From Phycisphaerales bacterium (GTDB taxonomy: Bacteria; Planctomycetota; Phycisphaerae; Phycisphaerales; JAGLTS01): DNA of 64,000 nt. The stretch spans positions 1 to 64,000 of the forward strand of contig JAGLTS010000013.1 in the NCBI GenBank assembly GCA_023135165.1. Direction: 5' to 3'. The notes beneath the pieces were generated by a model. The model was not told the DNA's origin. It saw only the letters and a program-made list of their open reading frames with translations, and made no database searches. The stretch's first letter is position 1; each line of letters opens with the position of its first letter. This document shows, one piece after another, positions 10,605 to 19,349 of the stretch. The position numbers and the translations under genes are program-made.

Positions 10605-11429
10605 TTGCACGTTCTTACCAAAATCTTCGTCGTGTTCGTCTCGTTCCTGAGCGTTTTGCTTGTCTCGCTTACCGTAGCTTATGCCAGCAACGCTGGGACG
10701 CTCGTCAACAAGGTGGAAGGGCTGCAGTCCCGCGTGCAGGGCCTCAACACCGAGCTGGCTGACGCCAACGCCCAGGAGAGCGTCGAGCTGGGCCGCATCG
10801 AGCTGCAGCGAGATCAGCAGGAGAACCTCGTGCGGGAGCGCGAGCAGGAAATCCTCGAGATCAGAGGCCGCGAGGCGGACTACAACCGACGCGTCGCAGA
10901 GGCCGGCCAGGAAATCGAAAGGCTTCAGGCGCAGATCACACAGTTCGCCTCCGCGATTCAGACGCAGGCCAAGCTCGTCGATCAACTCACCGAAGAGACC
11001 AACCGTCGCCGCGAGTCCGAGCTTTCGCTCGAACGTCAGGCCATCGAGTTGCAGGATCGCATCAACGATCTGGAGAGCCAGCTCGAAGTCGCCCGGGCGC
11101 ATGAGCAGCAGCTCAAAGAGCGCATCGCCAACATGGAACAGGGCGAGGAAGGCGACGATCGCCTGCCGCCGCTTCCGCCGACGCTCTTCGGCAACATCAC
11201 ATCCATCCAGGAAACGAACTCCGGCGAGCAGTTCGTCGAGGTCAATCTGGGCAGCAGCGACGGGCTCCGTGTCAACCATGAGCTGCGCGTCGTTCGCGAC
11301 GGCCAGTATGTGGCGACGATCAAGATCATCCGGGTCGATGTGAATCGTGCAGCCGGCCAGATCGTCAGCGCCGCCCGCGGCATGCAGATCCGCGTCAACG
11401 ACGGTGTCCAGAGCGCACTGACGCAATGA
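10605..11429 (+). CDS. Membrane-anchored coiled-coil protein
   Basis: N-terminal TM 'IFVVFVSFLSVLLVSLTVAYA' then long E/Q/R-rich heptad region and a globular C-terminus; TTG start. Confidence 0.65.
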   Translation: MHVLTKIFVVFVSFLSVLLVSLTVAYASNAGTLVNKVEGLQSRVQGLNTELADANAQESVELGRIELQRDQQENLVREREQEILEIRGREADYNRRVAEAGQEIERLQAQITQFASAIQTQAKLVDQLTEETNRRRESELSLERQAIELQDRINDLESQLEVARAHEQQLKERIANMEQGEEGDDRLPPLPPTLFGNITSIQETNSGEQFVEVNLGSSDGLRVNHELRVVRDGQYVATIKIIRVDVNRAAGQIVSAARGMQIRVNDGVQSALTQ

Positions 11430-11454
11430 AGCCCACGGCAGCCAGGAGAACGAA

Positions 11455-11637
11455 GTGAGCCAGTATCAAACACGCCTGCCCGGTGGAATGCGCGTCCGCA
11501 AGCCCTCGACGTTGAACATCTACACCGGATTGAGCCTCCTGGCGCTGCTGATCCTCATTGCCGGGGCGGCGTACATGTGGATGGCTGCGATGCAGGTCGC
11601 TCCGACCGACGCGGCCCACCCCTTCATGCTTCGCTAG
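11455..11637 (+). CDS. Small single-pass membrane protein
   Basis: 60 aa, one TM 'IYTGLSLLALLILIAGAAYMWMAAM'; closely follows the coiled-coil CDS; GTG start. Confidence 0.5.
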   Translation: MSQYQTRLPGGMRVRKPSTLNIYTGLSLLALLILIAGAAYMWMAAMQVAPTDAAHPFMLR

Positions 11638-11908
11638 CGAGATCGCACCGCAACTCGACGCATCTTCACATGCCTTATCGCGAGCCCGGCAGCTCCCCAC
11701 CCCTGGGATGGCCGATGTGCTGCTGTCGTCCCCGCGCCATGTGGGCGACCCGGCGCACCACAGCACATCTCGCCTTATGCTATCCTGCAACCCGGCCAAT
11801 GGCCGATAAGATCCATCGTGTCGCGCCGATGGTCCTCAGTGACGCGAGTTCAGCCGGGTGGCCGGCGCGGGGCGAGCAACCTCGCCGAACGGAAGGAGAT
11901 CAGGTCCC

Positions 11909-12961
11909 GTGTTCCTCGACAGGCTGCTGAGTTGGGTCAGCGTCGACATGGGGATCGACCTGGGTACGTGCAACACGATCGTGTGTGTGCGCGGAGAGGG
12001 TATCGTCCTGAACGAGCCTTCCGTTGTCGCTGTACGCAAAGGCTCCAACCGCGTCCTGGACAACGGCAATGCCGTGGGTTGGGTCGCCAAGGACATGATC
12101 GGCAAGACGCCCGGCTCCATCACCGCCATACGTCCGCTCAAGGACGGCGTCATCTCCGACTTCGAGATCACCGAGGCGATGCTCGGCTACTTCATCCGCA
12201 AGGTGAACGGCCGAAGCCGCGTCTTTGGGCCTCGCGTCGTCATCGCCGTCCCATCGGGCATCACTGCCGTCGAGAAGCACGCCGTCTTCGAGTCGGCTGA
12301 GCGCGCGGGCGCACGTCGCGTCTACCTCATCGAGGAGCCGATGGCTGCCGGTATCGGCGCTGAACTGCCCATCGCCGAACCGACCGCTTCCATGATCGTG
12401 GACATCGGAGGCGGCACCACCGAGGTCGCCATCATGTCGCTCGGCGGAATCGCCCAGTGCGAGTCCGTCCGCGTCGCAGGCGACGACATGGATGAGGCGA
12501 TCATCAGCCACATGAAAAAGCGGCACAACCTGATGATCGGCGAGCAGACCGCTGAACGCATCAAGATCGAGGCCGGCTCCGCCTCGCCCGTGTTCGAGGT
12601 ACAGACCGTCATCGTCCGCGGCAGGGACATGGTGTCCGGCCTGCCGAGGAAGACCGAAGTCAGCAGCGATGAGATCCGCGAAGCCTTGCAGGAACCCATC
12701 AACGCCATCATCGAGACCGTCACGCGAACGCTTGAGCGGGCTGAACCCGAACTCGCCGCCGACCTCGTCGAGAACGGCATCGTCCTGGCGGGCGGTGGCT
12801 CGCTGCTCCGCGGCATCACCGATGTCATCGAGAAGGCGGTCGGCCTTGACGTGCGCGTCACCGACGACCCGCTCGCCTGCGTCGCGCGCGGCACCAGCAT
12901 CTATCTCGACAACATCGAGCTTTGGAAGGCGACGATGGAATCCGACATGGATGAGTTCTAG
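11909..12961 (+). CDS. mreB: Rod shape-determining protein MreB
   Basis: 'MGIDLGTCNTIVCVRGEGIVLNEPSVVAV', 'VDIGGGTTEVAIMSLGGI', 'LAGGGSLLRGI'; GTG start at 11909 with GGAAGGAG upstream. Confidence 0.93.
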   Translation: MFLDRLLSWVSVDMGIDLGTCNTIVCVRGEGIVLNEPSVVAVRKGSNRVLDNGNAVGWVAKDMIGKTPGSITAIRPLKDGVISDFEITEAMLGYFIRKVNGRSRVFGPRVVIAVPSGITAVEKHAVFESAERAGARRVYLIEEPMAAGIGAELPIAEPTASMIVDIGGGTTEVAIMSLGGIAQCESVRVAGDDMDEAIISHMKKRHNLMIGEQTAERIKIEAGSASPVFEVQTVIVRGRDMVSGLPRKTEVSSDEIREALQEPINAIIETVTRTLERAEPELAADLVENGIVLAGGGSLLRGITDVIEKAVGLDVRVTDDPLACVARGTSIYLDNIELWKATMESDMDEF

Positions 12962-12990
12962 GTCGCATGGAACGCCCCCGCCACAACAAC

Positions 12991-13015
12991 AAAAAAGGGG
13001 TCAGGCTACTTTTTT
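12991..13015. repeat. AAAAAAGGGGTCAGGCTACTTTTTT inverted repeat between mreB and mreC
   Basis: AAAAAAG / CTTTTTT 7-bp inverted repeat in the 148-bp gap; possible terminator or dispersed element. Confidence 0.55.
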
Positions 13016-13109
13016 CGTATCCGTGTCGAACCGCGTGCGTCTTGACGACGCGGAACGCTCTACGTGCCCTCCACTCCGCGACCGCACCGTTTGCCAAGCC
13101 GACTGACCG

Positions 13110-14000
13110 ATGAGCCGACGCGCCTCCAGCCAGATTCCGCTGCTCCCACTTGTGCTGCTGGCGCTGGTGATCCTCGCGCTGCTCCCAGCCCGCTTCCTTC
13201 GCTGGACGCCCCTGCTCGCCGATCCCGTCGAGGCGGTCATCGCGCCGTTCGCACAACTCGGAAGCGCGACCGCGCATTGGCTTCGCCCGGCGAGCGATCC
13301 CCATGCGAACGAAAGCGAGTTGCTCGCCGTCCTCGGCCAACGCGTCGACAAGTACGAGCAACTCCTCCGCGAAATGAAGGGCAGAATCGACGAACTCACC
13401 GCCGAGCGCGACGGGCTGCTCCGCGCTCGTGCCCTCAACCCGGAAGTGCTCGAAGAACAATACGTCGAGGTCGTCGTGATCCGCGGCTCCTCCGATACCG
13501 CGAGCAGCCTCATCAAGGTGAAAGGCGGTCGCAACCGAGGCATCGTCGTCGGCGCGGTCGCCGTGTATCGCGGTGTCCATCTCGTCGGCCGAGTCAGCAG
13601 CGTCGAGGCGCTGACATCCACCGTCGAGCCGATCACCGACGCCGGCGCGAGCTATCTCAACTGCGTCATCATGCCGCCCGGCGATGAGTCGCTCCTCGCC
13701 CAGGGCGCTGCGTGCCAGCTTCGACCACACCCGACCCAGCCGAACCTGCTCACGGGCGATGTCGCCAAAACAGCGAACTGGCTCGATGACGAGATGATTG
13801 ATGATCTGATTGTTCGACTTGATGACGATCATTGGCCAGCCGGATCGCAGGCCTTGGTCGTGGGCCGGGTCGTTCGGCACTTCCGCGATGACGCTCACCC
13901 GTTGCGACTGCGCGTCGATGTCCGCCCCGTGTACCAGCCGCTGGATCGGCTGCCCAAGCTGCTCCTTCGCTTCCCGGTCGTTCGACGGGAGGATCAGTGA
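13110..14000 (+). CDS. mreC: Rod shape-determining protein MreC
   Basis: N-terminal TM, coiled coil, 'VEVVVIRGSSDTASSLIKVKGGRNRGIVVGAVAVYRGVHLVGRVSSVE'; position after mreB. Confidence 0.8.
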   Translation: MSRRASSQIPLLPLVLLALVILALLPARFLRWTPLLADPVEAVIAPFAQLGSATAHWLRPASDPHANESELLAVLGQRVDKYEQLLREMKGRIDELTAERDGLLRARALNPEVLEEQYVEVVVIRGSSDTASSLIKVKGGRNRGIVVGAVAVYRGVHLVGRVSSVEALTSTVEPITDAGASYLNCVIMPPGDESLLAQGAACQLRPHPTQPNLLTGDVAKTANWLDDEMIDDLIVRLDDDHWPAGSQALVVGRVVRHFRDDAHPLRLRVDVRPVYQPLDRLPKLLLRFPVVRREDQ

Positions 14001-14001
14001 C

Positions 14002-14565
14002 ATGCGATGGTGGGCGTACGCCATCCTGGCCTACCTCGCGCTCGGCATCGAGGTCTCCCTGCGCCCCGTCGTCGAGATCGGAGAAACGGGCGTCTCGCCG
14101 AGCATCATCATCATCTTCGCCGTCATCATCGCGCTGTACGCGCCGGGACGCATCGCGGTCTGGGCGTGCCTGATCCTGGGTCTGGCGATCGACCTGACCA
14201 ACATGCCACGCATGACCGACGGCGGCGGCTCGCTTGTCGTCATCGGTCCATACGCACTCGGCTATACACTTGCCGCATACCTATTGCTTCAGGTCCGGAT
14301 GATGGTGATTCGCCGCAACGCCATCACGCTCGCGTTCTGTGTTCTGATCGCAGCAACATTCGTACAGGTCGTGGTGATGGCCTTCATGACGGTGCGTGGT
14401 TGGATGGACCCCTTGGCATGGGATCTCTCGCACGAACTGTTGATGCGTCTCCTCATCGCGGTCTACAGCGCACTGCTCGCGTTACCATGCGCCGCAGCCA
14501 GCCCGTTCATCGTCGCCGCACTATCGCTCCCGCCCCAGGGTGTGCGCTGGTCCCAACGGCGCTGA
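14002..14565 (+). CDS. mreD: Rod shape-determining protein MreD-like membrane protein
   Basis: Hydrophobic protein of about 187 aa directly after mreC; ATG at 14002 adjoins the mreC stop. Confidence 0.7.
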   Translation: MRWWAYAILAYLALGIEVSLRPVVEIGETGVSPSIIIIFAVIIALYAPGRIAVWACLILGLAIDLTNMPRMTDGGGSLVVIGPYALGYTLAAYLLLQVRMMVIRRNAITLAFCVLIAATFVQVVVMAFMTVRGWMDPLAWDLSHELLMRLLIAVYSALLALPCAAASPFIVAALSLPPQGVRWSQRR

Positions 14566-14571
14566 GCGTGG

Positions 14572-14806
14572 GCAGAAGGGGCAAAGGCACAAAGGCACAA
14601 GTGCGATTCATATAATCCCTTTCGTCCGATCAACGTATCACGCACATCGCCCCCCGTATAGCCGCGACGCGCAGCGGAGCGCTGACCGCACAGACGTGTG
14701 CCATACGTTCCAAACGTAATGCAATACACAACCACCGCCGCCACGCAGCGCATCCCGCCGCCACGCGCCTTCCCCCCCTTCTGCCTTTGTGCCTATGCCC
14801 CTCTGC
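14572..14806. repeat. Imperfect inverted purine/pyrimidine-rich repeat arms
   Basis: 14572-14597 GCAGAAGGGGCAAAGGCACAAAGGCA versus 14782-14806 TGCCTTTGTGCCTATGCCCCTCTGC (near reverse complement). Confidence 0.55.
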
Positions 14807-14839
14807 CCCTTTCCCGCCTTCTGCCTGCCCCTTCCCCCA

Positions 14840-16957
14840 TCAATCCAGGCAAACACGGAAGCCGATGAGGAGGTTGCGGGTGGCCGGCGTGTCGATGCCG
14901 CGATACGCCGACTGGCAGCCCCACGGATTGCTGTACCAACTGCCGCCGCGCAACACGCGGTACGTGCCTGCTCGGGTATTGGTTGGGTCTTGTGCCGGGG
15001 AACGACCATAGTAGCCCGAATCATACCAATCCTGACACCATTCCCATACATTGCCGTGCATGTCATGCAAGCCCCAGGCGTTCGGCTGTTTCGACGCCAC
15101 CGGATTCGTCTCGTCGTTTGAGTTATCTTCGTACCACCCGTAGCGGCCGAGTCCGTCTTCATCATCGCCGAAACAGAATCGCGTCGTCATCCCCGCCCTG
15201 CACGCATATTCCCATTCCGCTTCCGACGGCAGACGGTACGTTCTGCCCTCCGAACGGCTGAGCTTCTCGCAGAACGCCACCGCATCGTCCCAGGACACTC
15301 GCTCCACAGGGAGGTCATCACCTTTGAATTCGCTTGGGTTCATTCCCATGACAGCGCGCCACTGTGCCTGTGTCACCTGTGTCACCCCCATGTAAAAGCC
15401 ACCCCTTAGCGTCACGCGGTGCTGCGGGCCTTCGTCGTCCTCATCCTCGTCGTCCTCATCCTCGTCGTCCTCATCCTCGTCGTCCTCATCCTCGTCGTCC
15501 TCATCCTCGTCGTCCTCATCCTCGTCGTCCTCATCCTCAGGGGTGCCCATCATGAACGTGCCCGGCTCGATGTGGACCAGTTCCATGCCGATTGAGTTGA
15601 TGAACGGCTCGCCGTATGTCGACACGCGCTCGAGACCTGATGAGGCAGTGCGCAGGCTCTCCTGCAACTCGTCCTGAAGTTCACCTGTGGACAGCCCGGC
15701 CTTCGCTGCGGTGATGGCCTCGTCGTACTCCCGCTTCTCAAGATGCGCCTTGGCTTGATCCAGCGCCGCTGTGGCCGTGCGGTATGCAGGCAGGTTCAGA
15801 CCGCACCCACCGCAATACTCGATGTCGATGCGGTTCTCTCGTGTGCACTTCGGGCATTTATGGAAGAGGCCAGAGCCGCACTTCTGACAGAACTGTACGT
15901 CGAGCGGGTTGTCGTAGCCGCAGTTGGGACACGCGCTTTCAGTGGAAGCCGTCACAGTCGGCGTCGTACGATCCTCTACTGCATCGCGCAGCGCTTCGCT
16001 GAGCGCCTTCGCGCTTGCGTAGCGCCGATCGGGATGCTCCTCCAGACACTTGCCGATGAGCTCACGCAGCTCGCTTGGTACGAGATCCAGTCGGACGATT
16101 CGCGGCTTCTGTCCCGTCGCCATGACGTACAGCGTCGCGCCGAGTGCGTAGATGTCGCTGCGCTCGTCAACGTGCTTGCCGCTGACAAGCTGCTCCGGCG
16201 CTGCGTAGAGCATCGTCCCCATGAGTGAACCGGTCATCGTGTACGCTGCATCCGCCGCCTGATCGCGCGCCAGGCCGAAGTCCGCGAGCTTCGGCGTGCC
16301 ACGATCCGTGAGCAGGACGTTTGCAGGCTTCACATCACGATGGATGATCCCCTTGTTATGGGCAACTGCCAGCGCATCGCAGAGTTGCCTGCCAATGTCG
16401 CACACACGCGCGATCGACAGTGCACCCTCCTGCTGAATCAACGCCTCAAGTGAGCCGCCCTCTACGAGTTCCATCTCAATCCAGAACGAGCCTTGCTCTT
16501 CCAGCACGTTGTAGATGCGGACGATGTTGAAATGGTCGAGCGCTGCGATCGTCCGGGCTTCGCGCCAGAACCGCTGCGCCGCGCGCTCATCACCCGCCCC
16601 GGTCGTCAGAAGCTGCTTGAGCGCAACGAGTCGGCCGAGCTTGCGATCGCGCGCCCGGTAGACGACACCCATCCCGCCTCGACCGATTTCCGTGAGTTCC
16701 TCGAATCGCTCGCCAACCAAAGCACCAGGCGCGACACCAGCGATCGTCCGCTCAAACTCATCCGGGGCCAGCCGACCCCCACGATCCCCATCACCCCCAC
16801 CACTCCGTCCATCGCGCGGGCTACCCTCACCTGATTCCAATGTGTGATCGAACTCATCCGGAGCACCCCCACCACCCCCACGACCTCGCCCGTCGCGCTG
16901 CTGCCCTTCACCTGATTCCAACGTGTGATCAAACTCATCTGGCGCCGGTCCGGGCAT
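14840..16957 (-). CDS. Serine/threonine protein kinase fused to zinc ribbon and formylglycine-generating-enzyme-like (SUMF1/FGE) domain
   Basis: Kinase motifs 'IHRDVKPANVLLTD', 'KLADFGLARD'; CxxC zinc ribbons; FGE 'GTFMMGTPEDE...RLPSEAEWEYACRAG...GNVWEWCQDWYD...VLRGGSW'; start at 16957 with AAAGGGG upstream. Confidence 0.85.
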   Translation of the reverse strand: MPGPAPDEFDHTLESGEGQQRDGRGRGGGGGAPDEFDHTLESGEGSPRDGRSGGGDGDRGGRLAPDEFERTIAGVAPGALVGERFEELTEIGRGGMGVVYRARDRKLGRLVALKQLLTTGAGDERAAQRFWREARTIAALDHFNIVRIYNVLEEQGSFWIEMELVEGGSLEALIQQEGALSIARVCDIGRQLCDALAVAHNKGIIHRDVKPANVLLTDRGTPKLADFGLARDQAADAAYTMTGSLMGTMLYAAPEQLVSGKHVDERSDIYALGATLYVMATGQKPRIVRLDLVPSELRELIGKCLEEHPDRRYASAKALSEALRDAVEDRTTPTVTASTESACPNCGYDNPLDVQFCQKCGSGLFHKCPKCTRENRIDIEYCGGCGLNLPAYRTATAALDQAKAHLEKREYDEAITAAKAGLSTGELQDELQESLRTASSGLERVSTYGEPFINSIGMELVHIEPGTFMMGTPEDEDDEDEDDEDEDDEDEDDEDEDDEDEDDEDEDDEGPQHRVTLRGGFYMGVTQVTQAQWRAVMGMNPSEFKGDDLPVERVSWDDAVAFCEKLSRSEGRTYRLPSEAEWEYACRAGMTTRFCFGDDEDGLGRYGWYEDNSNDETNPVASKQPNAWGLHDMHGNVWEWCQDWYDSGYYGRSPAQDPTNTRAGTYRVLRGGSWYSNPWGCQSAYRGIDTPATRNLLIGFRVCLD
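15433..15537. repeat. Seven perfect 15-bp tandem repeats (CGTCGTCCTCATCCT)n encoding (EDEDD)7
   Basis: Read directly, within the FGE domain of the kinase CDS. Confidence 0.97.
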
Positions 16958-17140
16958 CGTCGTCCCCTTTCGTCGCCGCAGTCTACACGACCGACGACTC
17001 CACATGCCCTACATGCTTCTCGGCGATTATCACCACCCTCACATCACCCCGCACCGCACGCACCATGCGCACCAGCACTGTCATCGCACCGCTTGCACGT
17101 ACATCCTCACCAATGCGCGCGCGATGCTGATCGAGCCTCG

Positions 17141-17229
17141 AAATGTCGCTCAAAACCGACCCAAAACGGGCCAAAACTGATCGAAAACGCGCCGAATCGA
17201 GCCAAAACCGGTCGAAACTCGCCCAAAAC
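17141..17229. other. Helically phased A-tract array (predicted intrinsically curved DNA)
   Basis: A-tract starts at 17141, 17152, 17163, 17173, 17184, 17195, 17204, 17215, 17225. Confidence 0.7.
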
Positions 17230-17345
17230 TCTGGCCCGATAACACGTTTTCGGCGATTCCGTGCGCACCGATCTGTCGTGCGGCCGTAATTTGGGCTGAA
17301 TACGGACCGCTGCGGCGCGCATCAGCGCAAAGGTACAATGCGGGC

Positions 17346-18692
17346 ATGTCCGATCTGTGGGCTGAGGAGCGGAGCAAGCGATGTCGAGCAGCCGAGCCGT
17401 TGGCTGCGCGGATGCGCCCTCGCACACTCGATGAGTTTGTCGGCCAGCGCCACATCCTGGGCGAAGGCAAGCTGCTGCGACGCATGCTCGAAGCGGGCAC
17501 GCTGACCAGCCTGCTCTTCCACGGCCCGCCCGGCACCGGCAAAACGACGCTCGCCCGGCTTATCGCCAGCCACACCGATGCCGCCTTCCACCAGGCAAGC
17601 GCACCGTTGATCGGCGTCAAGCAAATCCGCGAGATCATCACCGAGGCGACACGGCGCATGGGCGAGACCGGTCGCCGGACGATCCTGCTCCTCGACGAGA
17701 TCCACCGCTTCAACAAGGCGCAGCAGGATGTTCTGCTCGGCGATGTGGAGGCGGGGCTGCTCACGCTCATCGGCGCGACGACGGAAAACCCGTATTTCAC
17801 AGTGAATAGCGCCCTGGTGAGCAGGTCCACGCTGTTCCGTTTCGAGCCGTTGTCCGAAGACGACATCGCGGATGTGATCCGTCGGGCGGCGAGCGATCCG
17901 GAGCGAGGCTTCGGCGATCGCGACATCACACTGACCGACGAGGCTGTGCAACACTGGGCGACGATCAGCGACGGCGATGCGCGTCGGGCGCTGTCCGCAC
18001 TCGAGGTCGCTGTCCTTTCCATGCACAAGGACGGTGAGCAGCAGCTCGTCATCGACATGCGGATCGCGCAGGAGTCCATCCAGGCCAAGGCGATCGTGTA
18101 CGACGGCACGGGTGATCAGCACTACGACGTGATCTCCGCGTTCATCAAGTCGTTGCGGGGGTCCGATCCGGATGCGGCGATCTACTGGCTGGCGCTCATG
18201 ATCGAGGCAGGCGAGGACCCGCGGTTCATCGCCCGGCGATTGGCGATCCTGGCGAGCGAGGACATCGGCAACGCTGACCCGCGGGCACTGGAGCTGGCAG
18301 CGGCGACGTACACGGTGGTGGAACGGATCGGCATGCCCGAGGCGCAGCTCGCGCTCGCCCAGTGCACGACGTACCTCGCGCTGGCCCCGAAGTCCAATGC
18401 GTCAGCCAAGGCGCTGTGGCAGGCGCAGGAGGACATCCGTGAAGGCCGGACCCTCGATGTGCCCACGCCGTTGAAGGACTCGCACGCGCCCCCGGAAGCG
18501 GATGGCAGCCGACCTGGAAAGGGCTACGAGTACCCACACAACAGGCCCGACGCGTGGAGCGATCAGACACACCTGCCCGGCGAGAGGCAGTACTATCACC
18601 CGACCGACCGCGGCGTCGAAAAACGACTGGCTGAACATCTGGCGCAACTGCGGGCCAAACGTCGAAGAAACGGGATTGGATCAGACCCATGA
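17346..18692 (+). CDS. rarA: Replication-associated recombination protein A (RarA/MgsA AAA+ ATPase)
   Basis: 'RMRPRTLDEFVGQRHILGEGKLLRRML', Walker A 'FHGPPGTGKTTLARLIA', 'LLLDEIHRFNKAQQDVLL', 'LIGATTENPYF'. Confidence 0.92.
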   Translation: MSDLWAEERSKRCRAAEPLAARMRPRTLDEFVGQRHILGEGKLLRRMLEAGTLTSLLFHGPPGTGKTTLARLIASHTDAAFHQASAPLIGVKQIREIITEATRRMGETGRRTILLLDEIHRFNKAQQDVLLGDVEAGLLTLIGATTENPYFTVNSALVSRSTLFRFEPLSEDDIADVIRRAASDPERGFGDRDITLTDEAVQHWATISDGDARRALSALEVAVLSMHKDGEQQLVIDMRIAQESIQAKAIVYDGTGDQHYDVISAFIKSLRGSDPDAAIYWLALMIEAGEDPRFIARRLAILASEDIGNADPRALELAAATYTVVERIGMPEAQLALAQCTTYLALAPKSNASAKALWQAQEDIREGRTLDVPTPLKDSHAPPEADGSRPGKGYEYPHNRPDAWSDQTHLPGERQYYHPTDRGVEKRLAEHLAQLRAKRRRNGIGSDP

Positions 18693-19306
18693 CCGACCCT
18701 ATTTCAGCAAACCGCAGCGATACGAAGGAAGCGATCCGTGCTGAGGCAGCCGCTCGCGTCGGTGAGCTGACTACCCAGGCCCGGCACGATCTGTCATCGC
18801 GGGCATGTCTACACGTGGCGGAGACTGGCGCGTTTCGGCGGGCGGGCGTCGTGCTGCTCTACATGCCGATGCCCAGCGAGGTCGATGTCACGCCGCTCGT
18901 GCTGCGATGCTTTCAACTCGGCAAGACCGTCTGCGTGCCGAGGACCGAGTGGAAAGAGCGGCACATGATCGCCGTCGAGATCCACAGCATGGATGACCGC
19001 GAAATGACGACCAAGCACGGCGTGCGCGAGCCGATCGGCGGCATCCCGGTGAGTGAACGAGACATTGACCTGGTGGTCGTCCCAGCGGCGGCCTTCGACA
19101 CGCACGCCCGACGACTCGGACGCGGAGGCGGATTCTACGACCGGTTCCTCAGCAGACCAAAGCTGCGGGCGATCACGATCGGCATCGGGTTTGAAGCGCA
19201 GGTCTTCGATCGAATCCCGACTGAATCACACGACGTCCCGCTCGACATGGTCGTGACGGATCAGCGCACGATCCATCGCGACGGCCCGACGGGCGGATGC
19301 CGCTAG
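18689..19306 (+). CDS. 5-formyltetrahydrofolate cyclo-ligase
   Basis: 'VLLYMPMPSEVDVTPLVLRCFQLGKTVCVPR', 'DLVVVPAAAFDTHARRLGRGGGFYDRFL'; 4-nt overlap with rarA. Confidence 0.88.
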   Translation: MTDPISANRSDTKEAIRAEAAARVGELTTQARHDLSSRACLHVAETGAFRRAGVVLLYMPMPSEVDVTPLVLRCFQLGKTVCVPRTEWKERHMIAVEIHSMDDREMTTKHGVREPIGGIPVSERDIDLVVVPAAAFDTHARRLGRGGGFYDRFLSRPKLRAITIGIGFEAQVFDRIPTESHDVPLDMVVTDQRTIHRDGPTGGCR

Positions 19307-19349
19307 TCGGCAAACATAACGCTGAGCAACCTCACGGAGGAGTGTATTC

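Noticed and set aside
15431-15540. Tandem repeats considered as a CRISPR array
   Set aside because: 15-bp units without spacers, in frame inside a protein domain; no cas genes.
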